Shown in pieces: positions 35,864 to 42,857 of a stretch of DNA of 64,000 nucleotides. The notes beneath the pieces were generated by a model. The model was given only the letters and a program-made list of their open reading frames with translations. It made no database searches and was not told the DNA's origin. The stretch comes from Flavobacteriales bacterium (GTDB lineage Bacteria; Bacteroidota; Bacteroidia; Flavobacteriales_F; PHOS-HE28), in assembly GCA_016704485.1 (NCBI GenBank), contig JADJAA010000002.1, positions 930,001 to 994,000 of the forward strand. The letters are read 5' to 3'. Made by a program: the position numbers and the translations under genes. How positions within the stretch are numbered: position 1 is the stretch's first letter; the number at the start of each line of letters is the position of its first letter.

Positions 35864-37825
35864 ATGAAAAAGCTACTTCTGCTGATCATTATTTCCTTCT
35901 TAGGTCCATGCGTGAAAGCCCAAACGGATCTGGACTCTCTGTTGAACGTCTGGCAAGACGAAGCACAACACGACTCTGATCGAGTAAGTGCTTACAAGAG
36001 TTACATAAACGATGGTTTTCTGTTCTCGCACCCTGATACTGCATTCATTTTAGCACAGAACCTATTGCACTATGGTGAGGCCCATCAATATGAAAAAGCG
36101 AGGGCGGTGGCATACAACGTTATGGGTGTTTCCGATCTTAATAGATCTGACTACCGTAGAGCCCTGAAATACTTTGAGCTTAGTTTGAAGATCAGTGATA
36201 GCATCGGAGACAAAAAAGGCATTGGTGCGAGTATCGGGAACATCGGGAATATCTACAAAGAACAAGGGGCCTACCCGAAAGCACTTGACCACTACCAGCG
36301 TAGTTTGAAGATCAGTAAGGAAATCGGGAATATACAAGGCAGTGCAGCAGCGATCAGCAACATTGGAAATATCTACTACTACCAAGGTGACTTACCGAAA
36401 GCGCTGGACTATTACCAGCGCAGCCTGAAGATCTATGAAGAAACCGGGAATAAACAAGGCAGTGCGTACACCATACATAATATTGGGATCATCTACTCTG
36501 AACAAGGGGACTCCCTCAAAGCACTGGACTATTATCAGCGCAGTTTGACGATCTGTGAAAATATAGGAAATGATAAAGCAACTGCAACCTCCTTAAGCAG
36601 TATTGCCAGTGTTTACGCAGCTCAAGGTGACTACCCCAAAGCGCTGGATCATTACCAACGTGGTTTGAACATTTGTGAAAAGATCGGAGACAAATGGGGC
36701 CTTACGATAATCACAAGGGGCATTGGATATGTCCACAACGCAAAAAGGGACTACGCCAAAGCATTGGAATTCTGCAATAGATCTCTGGTTTCCAGCAAAG
36801 AAATTGGTGCACTTAAAGAAGAAAAACAGGCTTACGATTGCTTATACGCGACGTACAAAGCCATGGGCAAGAGCAACGAGGCCTTGGTGTATTTAGAGAA
36901 ATTACAGGCAATCGTTGACAGCTTGAATGCGGCAGAAACGACCAAAATACTCCAGCAGATGGAGTTTACCAAGCAGGTGTTAGCGGATAGCATCGCCACA
37001 GCAGAAAAAGAGCGCCTCGTGGAAGATGCCCACAGAGAAGAGGTGAGAAAGCAGAACAGAACCCGCAATATGATGGCCGGAGGCGGGGTCATGCTAATGG
37101 TCTTGGCTGGTGGCCTCTACGGTAGAGTGCGCTACATCAGAAGATCGAAAGCCGTTCTACAAGTTGAGAAGGATCGTTCAGAGAATCTCTTGCTCAACAT
37201 TCTGCCTGCCGATATAGCAGCAGAACTCAAAGAAAAAGGCCGAGTGGATGCTCAGGACTTTGACCTGGTCAGCATTCTATTTACCGACTTCAAAGGCTTT
37301 ACGGCCGCCAGCGAGAAGCTTAGCGCACAGGAATTAGTAGCCGAGATCAATTCCTGTTTTGAAGCCTTTGACGGCATTATGGGCAAGTACACTATTGAGA
37401 AGATCAAGACCATTGGCGATGCATACATGGCCGCTGGCGGTTTGCCTGTTACTTCAGATGCATCCGTAAAGAACACCGTTCTAGCTGCGTTGGAAATGCA
37501 ATTATTCATTGCTAAGCGCAAGGCGGATCGAGATGCCAAAGGACTACCCGCTTTCGAAATGCGCGTAGGGATCCACACAGGTCCCATTGTGGCAGGGATA
37601 GTTGGCGTCAGAAAATTCCAATACGACATATGGGGAGACACTGTGAACACAGCAAGTCGCATGGAAAGCAACGGCGAAATCGGCAAAGTGAACATCAGTC
37701 AGACCACCTATGAATTGCTTAAAGCAGATCCTGAATTTGCGTTTGAATCCAGAGGCAAGATCGAGGCGAAAGGGAAAGGTGAATTGGACATGTGGTTCGT
37801 GAGCTTGAAAGCAGAAAGAGCATAA
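35864..37825 (+). CDS. TPR-containing class III adenylate/guanylate cyclase
   Basis: A 653-residue protein with signal peptide (MKKLLLLIIISFLGPCVKAQ; the ATG at 35864 is chosen for this). Residues about 80-340 hold about seven TPR units (GDYPKALDHYQRSLKISKEIG type), which would be periplasmic. A coiled coil, one membrane helix (GGGVMLMVLAGGLYG, about 405-420), a second coiled coil and a cytosolic cyclase domain follow. The cyclase has LFTDFKGFTAASEKL (metal Asp), EKIKTIGDAYMAAGG (Lys) and YDIWGDTVNTASRMES (Asp, Asn and Arg), a set fitting ATP and a working catalytic site. It makes a plausible sensor that produces cAMP; the stimulus is unknown. Confidence 0.9.
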   Translation: MKKLLLLIIISFLGPCVKAQTDLDSLLNVWQDEAQHDSDRVSAYKSYINDGFLFSHPDTAFILAQNLLHYGEAHQYEKARAVAYNVMGVSDLNRSDYRRALKYFELSLKISDSIGDKKGIGASIGNIGNIYKEQGAYPKALDHYQRSLKISKEIGNIQGSAAAISNIGNIYYYQGDLPKALDYYQRSLKIYEETGNKQGSAYTIHNIGIIYSEQGDSLKALDYYQRSLTICENIGNDKATATSLSSIASVYAAQGDYPKALDHYQRGLNICEKIGDKWGLTIITRGIGYVHNAKRDYAKALEFCNRSLVSSKEIGALKEEKQAYDCLYATYKAMGKSNEALVYLEKLQAIVDSLNAAETTKILQQMEFTKQVLADSIATAEKERLVEDAHREEVRKQNRTRNMMAGGGVMLMVLAGGLYGRVRYIRRSKAVLQVEKDRSENLLLNILPADIAAELKEKGRVDAQDFDLVSILFTDFKGFTAASEKLSAQELVAEINSCFEAFDGIMGKYTIEKIKTIGDAYMAAGGLPVTSDASVKNTVLAALEMQLFIAKRKADRDAKGLPAFEMRVGIHTGPIVAGIVGVRKFQYDIWGDTVNTASRMESNGEIGKVNISQTTYELLKADPEFAFESRGKIEAKGKGELDMWFVSLKAERA

Positions 37826-37915
37826 CGTGGCATCCATATAGCCAATATTCAATAGCTGCTGGACGATGTTTATCATAACAAGTTATACCTTGTCAATACA
37901 GCGCAAAGAGCCAAA

Positions 37916-38068
37916 ATGGATTCAAGGAATTCGACTACCACCCTTTCAGATCTGAAACAATTCAAAGATTGGGTCGTCGCAGGGATCAGTGAGGATATGA
38001 TGAACCCTAAGAAAACGCTGGCCCTAAAAGACTTCTCGATCAATGTAAGACTAAAGCTTGCGGCATAG
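37916..38068 (+). CDS. Hypothetical protein, 50 aa
   Basis: A short frame beginning MDSRNSTTTLSDLKQFKDWV and ending KDFSINVRLKLAA. It has an amphipathic, balanced composition with no rare-codon runs, and sits in otherwise empty DNA after the cyclase gene. No family recognised and no promoter seen; kept because composition is protein-like. Confidence 0.4.
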   Translation: MDSRNSTTTLSDLKQFKDWVVAGISEDMMNPKKTLALKDFSINVRLKLAA

Positions 38069-38102
38069 TGGACTGCTACTAGGTTCTTCTATTTGTATGG
38101 AG

Positions 38103-38286
38103 ATCATCCCGGATCATGCATTAGAAAACTTATTGCGACCTCAAACCCTTAGCCCACGGACTCCACCGTACGGCGGATACTTTTCGCTCAATCTCCATAG
38201 CTATGCTATGATCCAATCGCGAAAAGTCCCATGGCCGTTGGGTTGGAACCCTCATCACGCTTCTCTAATGCATGATCTGGGATTAT
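38103..38286. repeat. 185-bp element with 26-bp inverted ends (MITE-like)
   Basis: 38103-38128 and the reverse complement of 38261-38286 match at 23 of 26 positions around GATCATGCATTAG. A second inner pair, CTTTTCGC (38180-38187) and GCGAAAAG (38219-38226), is perfect. The element has no coding capacity of its own, although the 77-codon frame through it is open. It could be a miniature transposable element or a large hairpin. Confidence 0.6.
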
Positions 38287-38430
38287 TTTGAGTTGTACAC
38301 CTCTGACAAGTTGAACTGTCTAATCACTGGGGAGAATGTCCTGAACATCCGTACAGCGCTGTTCATTGCCTCTTTCATCATGGTCCTACCACCATTAGTG
38401 ATCGCACTCTCCCTACTGGTAAAGCTGTGA
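38272..38430 (+). CDS. Small membrane peptide 1 (52 aa)
   Basis: Starts MIWDYFELYTSDKLNCLITG within the right arm of the inverted-repeat element. It ends with one strongly hydrophobic helix (ALFIASFIMVLPPLVIALSL) and VKL. Its TGA overlaps the next ATG by one base (TGATG), a translational coupling arrangement. No family recognised. Confidence 0.4.
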   Translation: MIWDYFELYTSDKLNCLITGENVLNIRTALFIASFIMVLPPLVIALSLLVKL

Positions 38431-38540
38431 TGAGCCTGAGGTCATACATTGTTATCGGATCACTATTCACCCTAATGATGTTGCTGATAGCCGTTGGAAG
38501 CCTTACGCTTTGGTATGGCTCATATACCATTTGGAAGTAG
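38430..38540 (+). CDS. Small membrane peptide 2 (36 aa)
   Basis: Reads MSLRSYIVIGSLFTLMMLLI and AVGSLTLWYGSYTIWK: a short basic N-terminus, one membrane helix and a Trp/Tyr-rich end. It overlaps the preceding frame by one base. Together they look like a coupled pair of single-pass peptides, as in small regulatory or toxin-like membrane peptides; the function is unknown. Confidence 0.4.
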   Translation: MSLRSYIVIGSLFTLMMLLIAVGSLTLWYGSYTIWK

Positions 38541-38621
38541 ATCGGTAAAAAAAGGAGCTGAACGTGTTAGCAAACCGACCTGCATTTGTGCGTTAATGCT
38601 ATTCGCAAATGGTCGTTAGCT

Positions 38622-38738
38622 TCAACAACCACCTAGCAGCATCCAAACGAGGAGAAAAACGATCACAGTCCCGAAACATCCGCCGCCCCATTTGTAAGCA
38701 GCGCCGCCCGCAAGTAATCCTCTGAATATGTTATTCAT
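38622..38738 (-). CDS. Small Gly-rich membrane protein (38 aa)
   Basis: Reads MNNIFRGLLAGGAAYKWGGG followed by CFGTVIVFLLVWMLLGGC. It matches my recollection of very short Bacteroidota proteins with the pattern 'A..KhGGGChGT.h.FLLh.WLL'. One membrane helix. CATTTGTGCG/CGCAAATG (38583-38592 and 38604-38611) forms a hairpin just past its stop that could end transcription. Confidence 0.6.
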   Translation of the reverse strand: MNNIFRGLLAGGAAYKWGGGCFGTVIVFLLVWMLLGGC

Positions 38739-39036
38739 GTGTAATTAGGTTTAGAATACTTCCTTGTCCAAAAAAAAGGCCAGAATTCAGGCGTCCAGTA
38801 GCGATATTAAGTGGACACAATATCTACCCTATTCCATTCGCTCGGCGTTAAGGCGTAGTCTTCAATAGTACTGATCAAACTGTATGCAACCTGAGGAATT
38901 CAGTGCACATTTTGGGGTATGGTCCCGCTCAACGGGTGATGCCGCTTTTGAACGAGGACCACCTGCGATCATCAGATCACCAAATTACTGAACGATAACG
39001 ACACGCAGAACAACATCGCGTGCTGGATAATGAGAT

Positions 39037-39052
39037 CGGCGAATGATCTGCA
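39037..39052 (+). promoter_or_regulatory. Candidate sigma-54 promoter
   Basis: CGGCGAA-TGAT-CTGCA has the GG-N10-GC spacing of -24/-12 promoters and ends 32 bp before the ATG at 39085. The -24 half departs from TGGCACG. It is weak alone, and supported by similar sites upstream of other small genes in 41-51 kb. Confidence 0.3.
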
Positions 39053-39084
39053 ATAGAACAAGGAGAATTTCAGATCAATAGAAC

Positions 39085-39300
39085 ATGAACAATTCAGATC
39101 CAAAGAAGAAAAAACCTGAACCGATCCCGGGGCAGAAAAGAAATGCGGAAGAACAGCCTTCAGTACCTGCAGTACCTCCATCGGACACAGAAGCCGAGGC
39201 GGATCAGCAAGCTGACAAAGGCGCATTACCTAAGAGCGTTCAAGGAGACCACGGCGCACCCAAGCCTATTGTTAATCCTGGTCCAGAAGGAGACCAATAG
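39085..39300 (+). CDS. Small hydrophilic protein, 71 aa
   Basis: Starts MNNSDPKKKKPEPIPGQKRN, continues Pro/Glu-rich (EEQPSVPAVPPSDTEAEADQ) and ends VNPGPEGDQ. It has no hydrophobic core and is probably intrinsically disordered. It is similar in style to the 83-residue protein at 49113. No family recognised. A sigma-54-like site lies 32 bp upstream. Confidence 0.6.
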   Translation: MNNSDPKKKKPEPIPGQKRNAEEQPSVPAVPPSDTEAEADQQADKGALPKSVQGDHGAPKPIVNPGPEGDQ

Positions 39301-39303
39301 ACA

Positions 39304-39560
39304 TCAAGCCATAGGTTGAGGTGGGTTCGGGTCATTCGGGTGGATCGGTGTTGGTGGATCCGGTTGACCGGTACTCGGCGGCACTTCTTGCGGTGGGCGC
39401 GTAGGAGTTCACGGAACTGGCTCACGGACAGGTTTTACAGGATCATAAGGCTCTATGATAGGTGAAGGTTGCTTACCTGATCCAACGTCTTTGTGGGTTA
39501 AGGTATTCTCCTCAATTCGGTTTTGCTTACTCTTCTTTAATACGAACACAAATACAAGAG
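39304..39560 (-). pseudogene. Pro-rich small protein gene, interrupted
   Basis: The minus-strand frame reads RIEENTLTHKDVGSGKQPSP, IIEPYDPVKPVREPVP, then TGA (39409-39411), then TPTRPPQEVPPSTGQPDPPT and PIHPNDPNPPQPMA to a stop at 39304. The Pro-rich pattern continues through the stop, which suggests a nonsense mutation in a Pro-rich protein of a type seen in Bacteroidota. No ATG is found upstream of the N-terminal part, so the 5' end is also damaged or uses GTG. The boundary at 39560 is approximate. Confidence 0.4.
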
Positions 39561-39775
39561 TTGTCCCATTTGCTTTACCCTTCGTTCCAAATTGATGCTA
39601 TGCCAATCCTTTCATTTCCAATTATCCGACGGATGAGGGAGCAGCAGCATGGTAATTACACGGACCGACGCGTCCACTATAATAATTCGCATCCGATCAG
39701 ACATTACCTCCTGTGCTTCGAAAAGGGCATGATCCTGGAATGCCGACATTTACTTGAACTCGAACGATCGTATCC

Positions 39776-40990
39776 ATGAAACTTACTTCTGCCAACGCTT
39801 TCTGGGCGCTTTCAAATGGATTGAAGACCACCTATCCATCCGTTAATGAGGATATTGAAACCGATGTTGTTATCATAGGAGCTGGGATAACCGGCGGTTT
39901 GATCGCCCATCAATGCGTATCGGATGGTCATCGTGTGGTTATTCTGGACAAACGTGAAGTCTGTCATGGAAGCACTTCAGCTACAACATCATTGCTGCAA
40001 TATGAGATCGATGTGCCCTTATTCAAGTTGATCGAAAAAGTAGGTGAAGAACATGCTATAGCAAGTTACAAGGCTTGTCATCGATCTATCGACATAGTGG
40101 AGAAACTAGCCTTGGATCTGAGCAGGGACAGCGGATTCAAACGAAAATCATCGATCTACTTCTGTACCAAAAAAGGTCAGTTGAAGGCACTTCGAAAAGA
40201 ATTCGAAGTGAGAAAGCACTACGGCTTTGAAGTAGAGTGGATAATGGGGAATGAGTTGCAGAATGAATATGGACTGAAAGGTGCTCTAGGCGCGATCAGG
40301 TCGGCACAAGGAGCAAGCGTGGATGCCTATACACTAGCCTACGACCTACTGGCTGCTTCAGTAGAAAAAGGACTGATCGTGCGCGACAACACCGAAGTGA
40401 CCAAAGTGGAACACGACCAGGATGCTGTAAAAGTCATAACCTGCGATGGCCATCGGTTGAAAGCCAAGAAGTTGATCTATTGCAATGGCTTCGAAAGCAC
40501 GGAGATCCTGGGGCGCTCGTTCGTAAAGCTCTTATCTACTTACGCAACAGTTGGGGAGCAATTACCAGGACCAGAAACAGTTCTGGATGATGTTCTCTTC
40601 TGGAATATGGCTGATCCATACATCTACGCGAGGGCAACGGACGATGGGCGGATGCTGATCGGTGGTGAGGATGAAGAATTCGTGGATCCTCAAAAACGTG
40701 ATCGACGTATTCAAAAGAAAGCTGAGAAGCTTGAAAAGACCATGCATGAATTGTTTCCGAAAATGCCATACAAGGTCGACTTCGCATGGGCAGGCACATT
40801 CGGTGAAACCGAGGATGGCTGTCCGTTCATCGGTGAACACAAGGATCATCCTAACACGTATTGGGTGCTAGGCTTTGGAGGAAATGGTATCACGTTCTCC
40901 ACCATTGGTCGTGAAATGGTCTCGGCCTATTTGTCCGGCCAAGATCATCCAATGGATGAACCATGGGGATTCCCTGGTCGGTTCAAATGA
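39776..40990 (+). CDS. FAD-dependent oxidoreductase, DAO family
   Basis: A 404-residue flavoprotein. The FAD dinucleotide motif is DVVIIGAGITGGLIAHQCVS near residue 31, followed by GHRVVILDKREVCHGSTSAT, and the C-terminal DAO signature is VLGFGGNGITFSTIGREMVS. It is related to glycine/D-amino-acid oxidases and to Bacteroidota 'FAD-binding oxidoreductase' proteins linked with stress loci. Substrate unknown. No membrane segment. Confidence 0.88.
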   Translation: MKLTSANAFWALSNGLKTTYPSVNEDIETDVVIIGAGITGGLIAHQCVSDGHRVVILDKREVCHGSTSATTSLLQYEIDVPLFKLIEKVGEEHAIASYKACHRSIDIVEKLALDLSRDSGFKRKSSIYFCTKKGQLKALRKEFEVRKHYGFEVEWIMGNELQNEYGLKGALGAIRSAQGASVDAYTLAYDLLAASVEKGLIVRDNTEVTKVEHDQDAVKVITCDGHRLKAKKLIYCNGFESTEILGRSFVKLLSTYATVGEQLPGPETVLDDVLFWNMADPYIYARATDDGRMLIGGEDEEFVDPQKRDRRIQKKAEKLEKTMHELFPKMPYKVDFAWAGTFGETEDGCPFIGEHKDHPNTYWVLGFGGNGITFSTIGREMVSAYLSGQDHPMDEPWGFPGRFK

Positions 40991-41299
40991 GCGGTAAAAA
41001 TGCAACCCGTAGGAACCGCGTTGCCGAAGCTTTGTAAGCGTGCCTGCGATCCTTGCGCTGACGGGCATAAGTCAACCATCACCTGCACATTTGACTGACC
41101 ATCTGAGCCATTCGAGCGATGCTGTCAACGTCCAGCGCAACCAACCATTTTCACTGAAGCATTCTACGCGTTGAGTGATATTCTCCATCTGGGAACTGGA
41201 ACAGAAATTCGAGTTCATTAGCACGGAGAATTCCCCAGAACCAAACTTAAAATGGGAAAAACTTCCCCAGAACGGTTCCTATCACATGCTCATCGATAA
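40991..41299. other. Intergenic region, no gene supported
   Basis: About 310 bp between the oxidase and the DUF1328 gene. CCCCAGAAC is repeated at 41233 and 41266 within ATTCCCCAGAACC / CTTCCCCAGAACG. Nothing else recognised. Confidence 0.4.
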
Positions 41300-41315
41300 C
41301 GGTACATTAAATGCA
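41300..41315 (+). promoter_or_regulatory. Candidate sigma-54 promoter for DUF1328 gene
   Basis: CGGTACA-TTAA-ATGCA has GG-N10-GC spacing and ends 32 bp before the ATG at 41348. It departs from consensus at C4 and T12. Confidence 0.3.
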
Positions 41316-41347
41316 ACGTACAATTCGAACCAAAAAACCAAAACAAA

Positions 41348-41518
41348 ATGATCCGCTGGGTAATCACCTTTCTCGTTATCGCACTTATTGCAGCCTTTTT
41401 TGGCTTTGGAGGAATAGCCGCAGGAGCGGCTGAGATCGCGAAAGTGATCTTCTATCTATTCTTGGTCCTTTTTGTGATCTCGTTGATATTCGGAGGTCGT
41501 ATCTGGCCGAAGAAGTAG
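41348..41518 (+). CDS. DUF1328 (YtjA-like) membrane peptide
   Basis: A 56-residue, two-helix inner-membrane peptide: [40 protein letters not shown] and [16 protein letters not shown]. The phrase [13 protein letters not shown] is the DUF1328 hallmark. The family is stress-linked in several bacteria but its biochemical role is unknown. The gene is too short for most gene callers and is followed by a strong terminator. Confidence 0.92.
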   Translation: MIRWVITFLVIALIAAFFGFGGIAAGAAEIAKVIFYLFLVLFVISLIFGGRIWPKK

Positions 41519-41541
41519 TAGATGTTCCTAAAAAGAAGAAT

Positions 41542-41586
41542 ACCTGGATCGAACTGGTGCTGCTGGTTCAATTCAGGTATTTTTTT
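41542..41586 (+). terminator. Intrinsic terminator after DUF1328 gene
   Basis: ACCTGGATCGAAC and GTTCAATTCAGGT form a 13-bp stem with two mismatches around a short loop, followed by TATTTTTTTG. It is placed 24 bp after the stop codon. The rest of the gap to 41909 shows no gene. Confidence 0.8.
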
Positions 41587-41909
41587 GACCCGATAAAACA
41601 AATTACCGGCGCGCTACCGTTGATCAGGTCCTCGTCGAATCATATACCACAGATCTTATTGGAATTGTGTTATCAACATCATGTTCCCTTGATCTGGCAT
41701 GATCTGAAATCACCGAACGAACCTAATTGCCGTTCAAAGCCCCACTAGACCTCAACAGTCCGGTTACGCAGTATTTCCTTGGAACCCATTACCATATTCA
41801 CGGAACAACTCGTTGCAGATGGAGTAGTACATTTCCAATTCAGCTTACCCGTTCAAGGTTGCATCCACGTGAGACCGCATCAGAATACCTGCTCAGATCA
41901 CTGGGAATT

Positions 41910-42446
41910 TCATGATCTTGCCTGACCATGAGCCTCAACGAACCAGAGCCACTTATCGACACCACGGGATACTTCGGTGAATAGGTCAGCGGTATCGGCA
42001 TCATCCATATCCTCCGCCTTATCGATCGCGTTCCGCACCTGTGTGCCGTATGCGGCCAATGCCTTCGTTACTGCCTCCACATGAGCTTCGCCAGTACTAA
42101 TATCCCTTGGATACTCGGGTAGATCCGAACCTGCCACAGCTGCCCTTGCAGTTCCGTATACGGTGCCACCAAGCATCACCGCACGCTCTGCGATCTTATC
42201 AACGTATGCTTCTGTAGCTTCATAGATCTCATCGAACAGTTTATGAAGCCCAATGAAATTAGGTCCCTTCACATTCCAATGAGCTTGCTTCATTTGTAAA
42301 TTGAGGTCCACTGAATCCGCTAATCTATCGTTCAATAATTCAACGATCCCAACTCGCGTTTTCTTTGGTAGACCATTGGATGTATCATGCATCTGCGTTT
42401 GTGCGGCTTTCACACGCTTTGTTCCTGTATTCTTCTTAGTTGCCAT
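41910..42446 (-). CDS. dps: Dps family DNA-binding ferritin
   Basis: A 178-residue protein that forms a 12-mer, stores iron and protects DNA in stationary phase or under peroxide. The ferroxidase ligands are in KQAHWNVKGPNFIGLHKLFD and the following YEATEAYVDKIAERA. A Lys-rich N-terminal tail (MATKKNTGTKRVKA) fits DNA binding. I chose the ATG at 42446 because upstream codons (to 42560) look non-native. A TGGCACG-containing promoter candidate lies 37 bp upstream. Confidence 0.93.
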   Translation of the reverse strand: MATKKNTGTKRVKAAQTQMHDTSNGLPKKTRVGIVELLNDRLADSVDLNLQMKQAHWNVKGPNFIGLHKLFDEIYEATEAYVDKIAERAVMLGGTVYGTARAAVAGSDLPEYPRDISTGEAHVEAVTKALAAYGTQVRNAIDKAEDMDDADTADLFTEVSRGVDKWLWFVEAHGQARS

Positions 42447-42482
42447 TTGTTCTTTGGTTTCATTTGGTTGTGGAATATCACG

Positions 42483-42498
42483 GTCCATCCCCGTGCCA
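42483..42498 (-). promoter_or_regulatory. Candidate sigma-54 -24 element upstream of dps
   Basis: On the minus strand: TGGCACG-GGGA-TGGAC. The -24 half is a perfect TGGCACG; the -12 half has GA where GC is expected. It lies 37 bp upstream of the dps ATG. Confidence 0.3.
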
Positions 42499-42857
42499 TA
42501 TAGTTCACTGCTCGGCATATGCCGGATCCCAGTGGCTCCCTGTGATCCGGGTATGATCAATTGTGTAGATCACTACACGCTTCGTAATGCAACTGTGGTA
42601 CAAAATCCACGTTACTGTTCAATTAGTCTTGGTTCCACAAAGGAGCTTTGTCTGGGATCAATGAACTCCGATGGATCAGGACCATTGTCACATTCCTCTG
42701 TGATCAAGAAATAAATGGTAGGCGATGACCAAATACCATCAACGATGCTGTGATCATGATCATTGGGCCGCAAAGCACCATTGCCAGCAGTTAAATGTTC
42801 AACGTTTCGTAGACCTGGACATCAGGCTCAATTGTTGTTCATCCGCAAATCTCCTGA

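Noticed and set aside
38058..38291. 77-codon plus-strand frame across the inverted-repeat element
   Set aside because: Composed of the palindromic element; no protein-like pattern.
39721..39740. Sigma-54-like site before the DAO-type gene (GGGCATG-ATCC-TGGAA)
   Set aside because: The -12 half lacks GC and the -24 half is poor; not strong enough to list with the others.
39462..39779. 105-codon plus-strand frame before the DAO-type gene
   Set aside because: Overlaps the opposite-strand Pro-rich remnant and has no family-like features.
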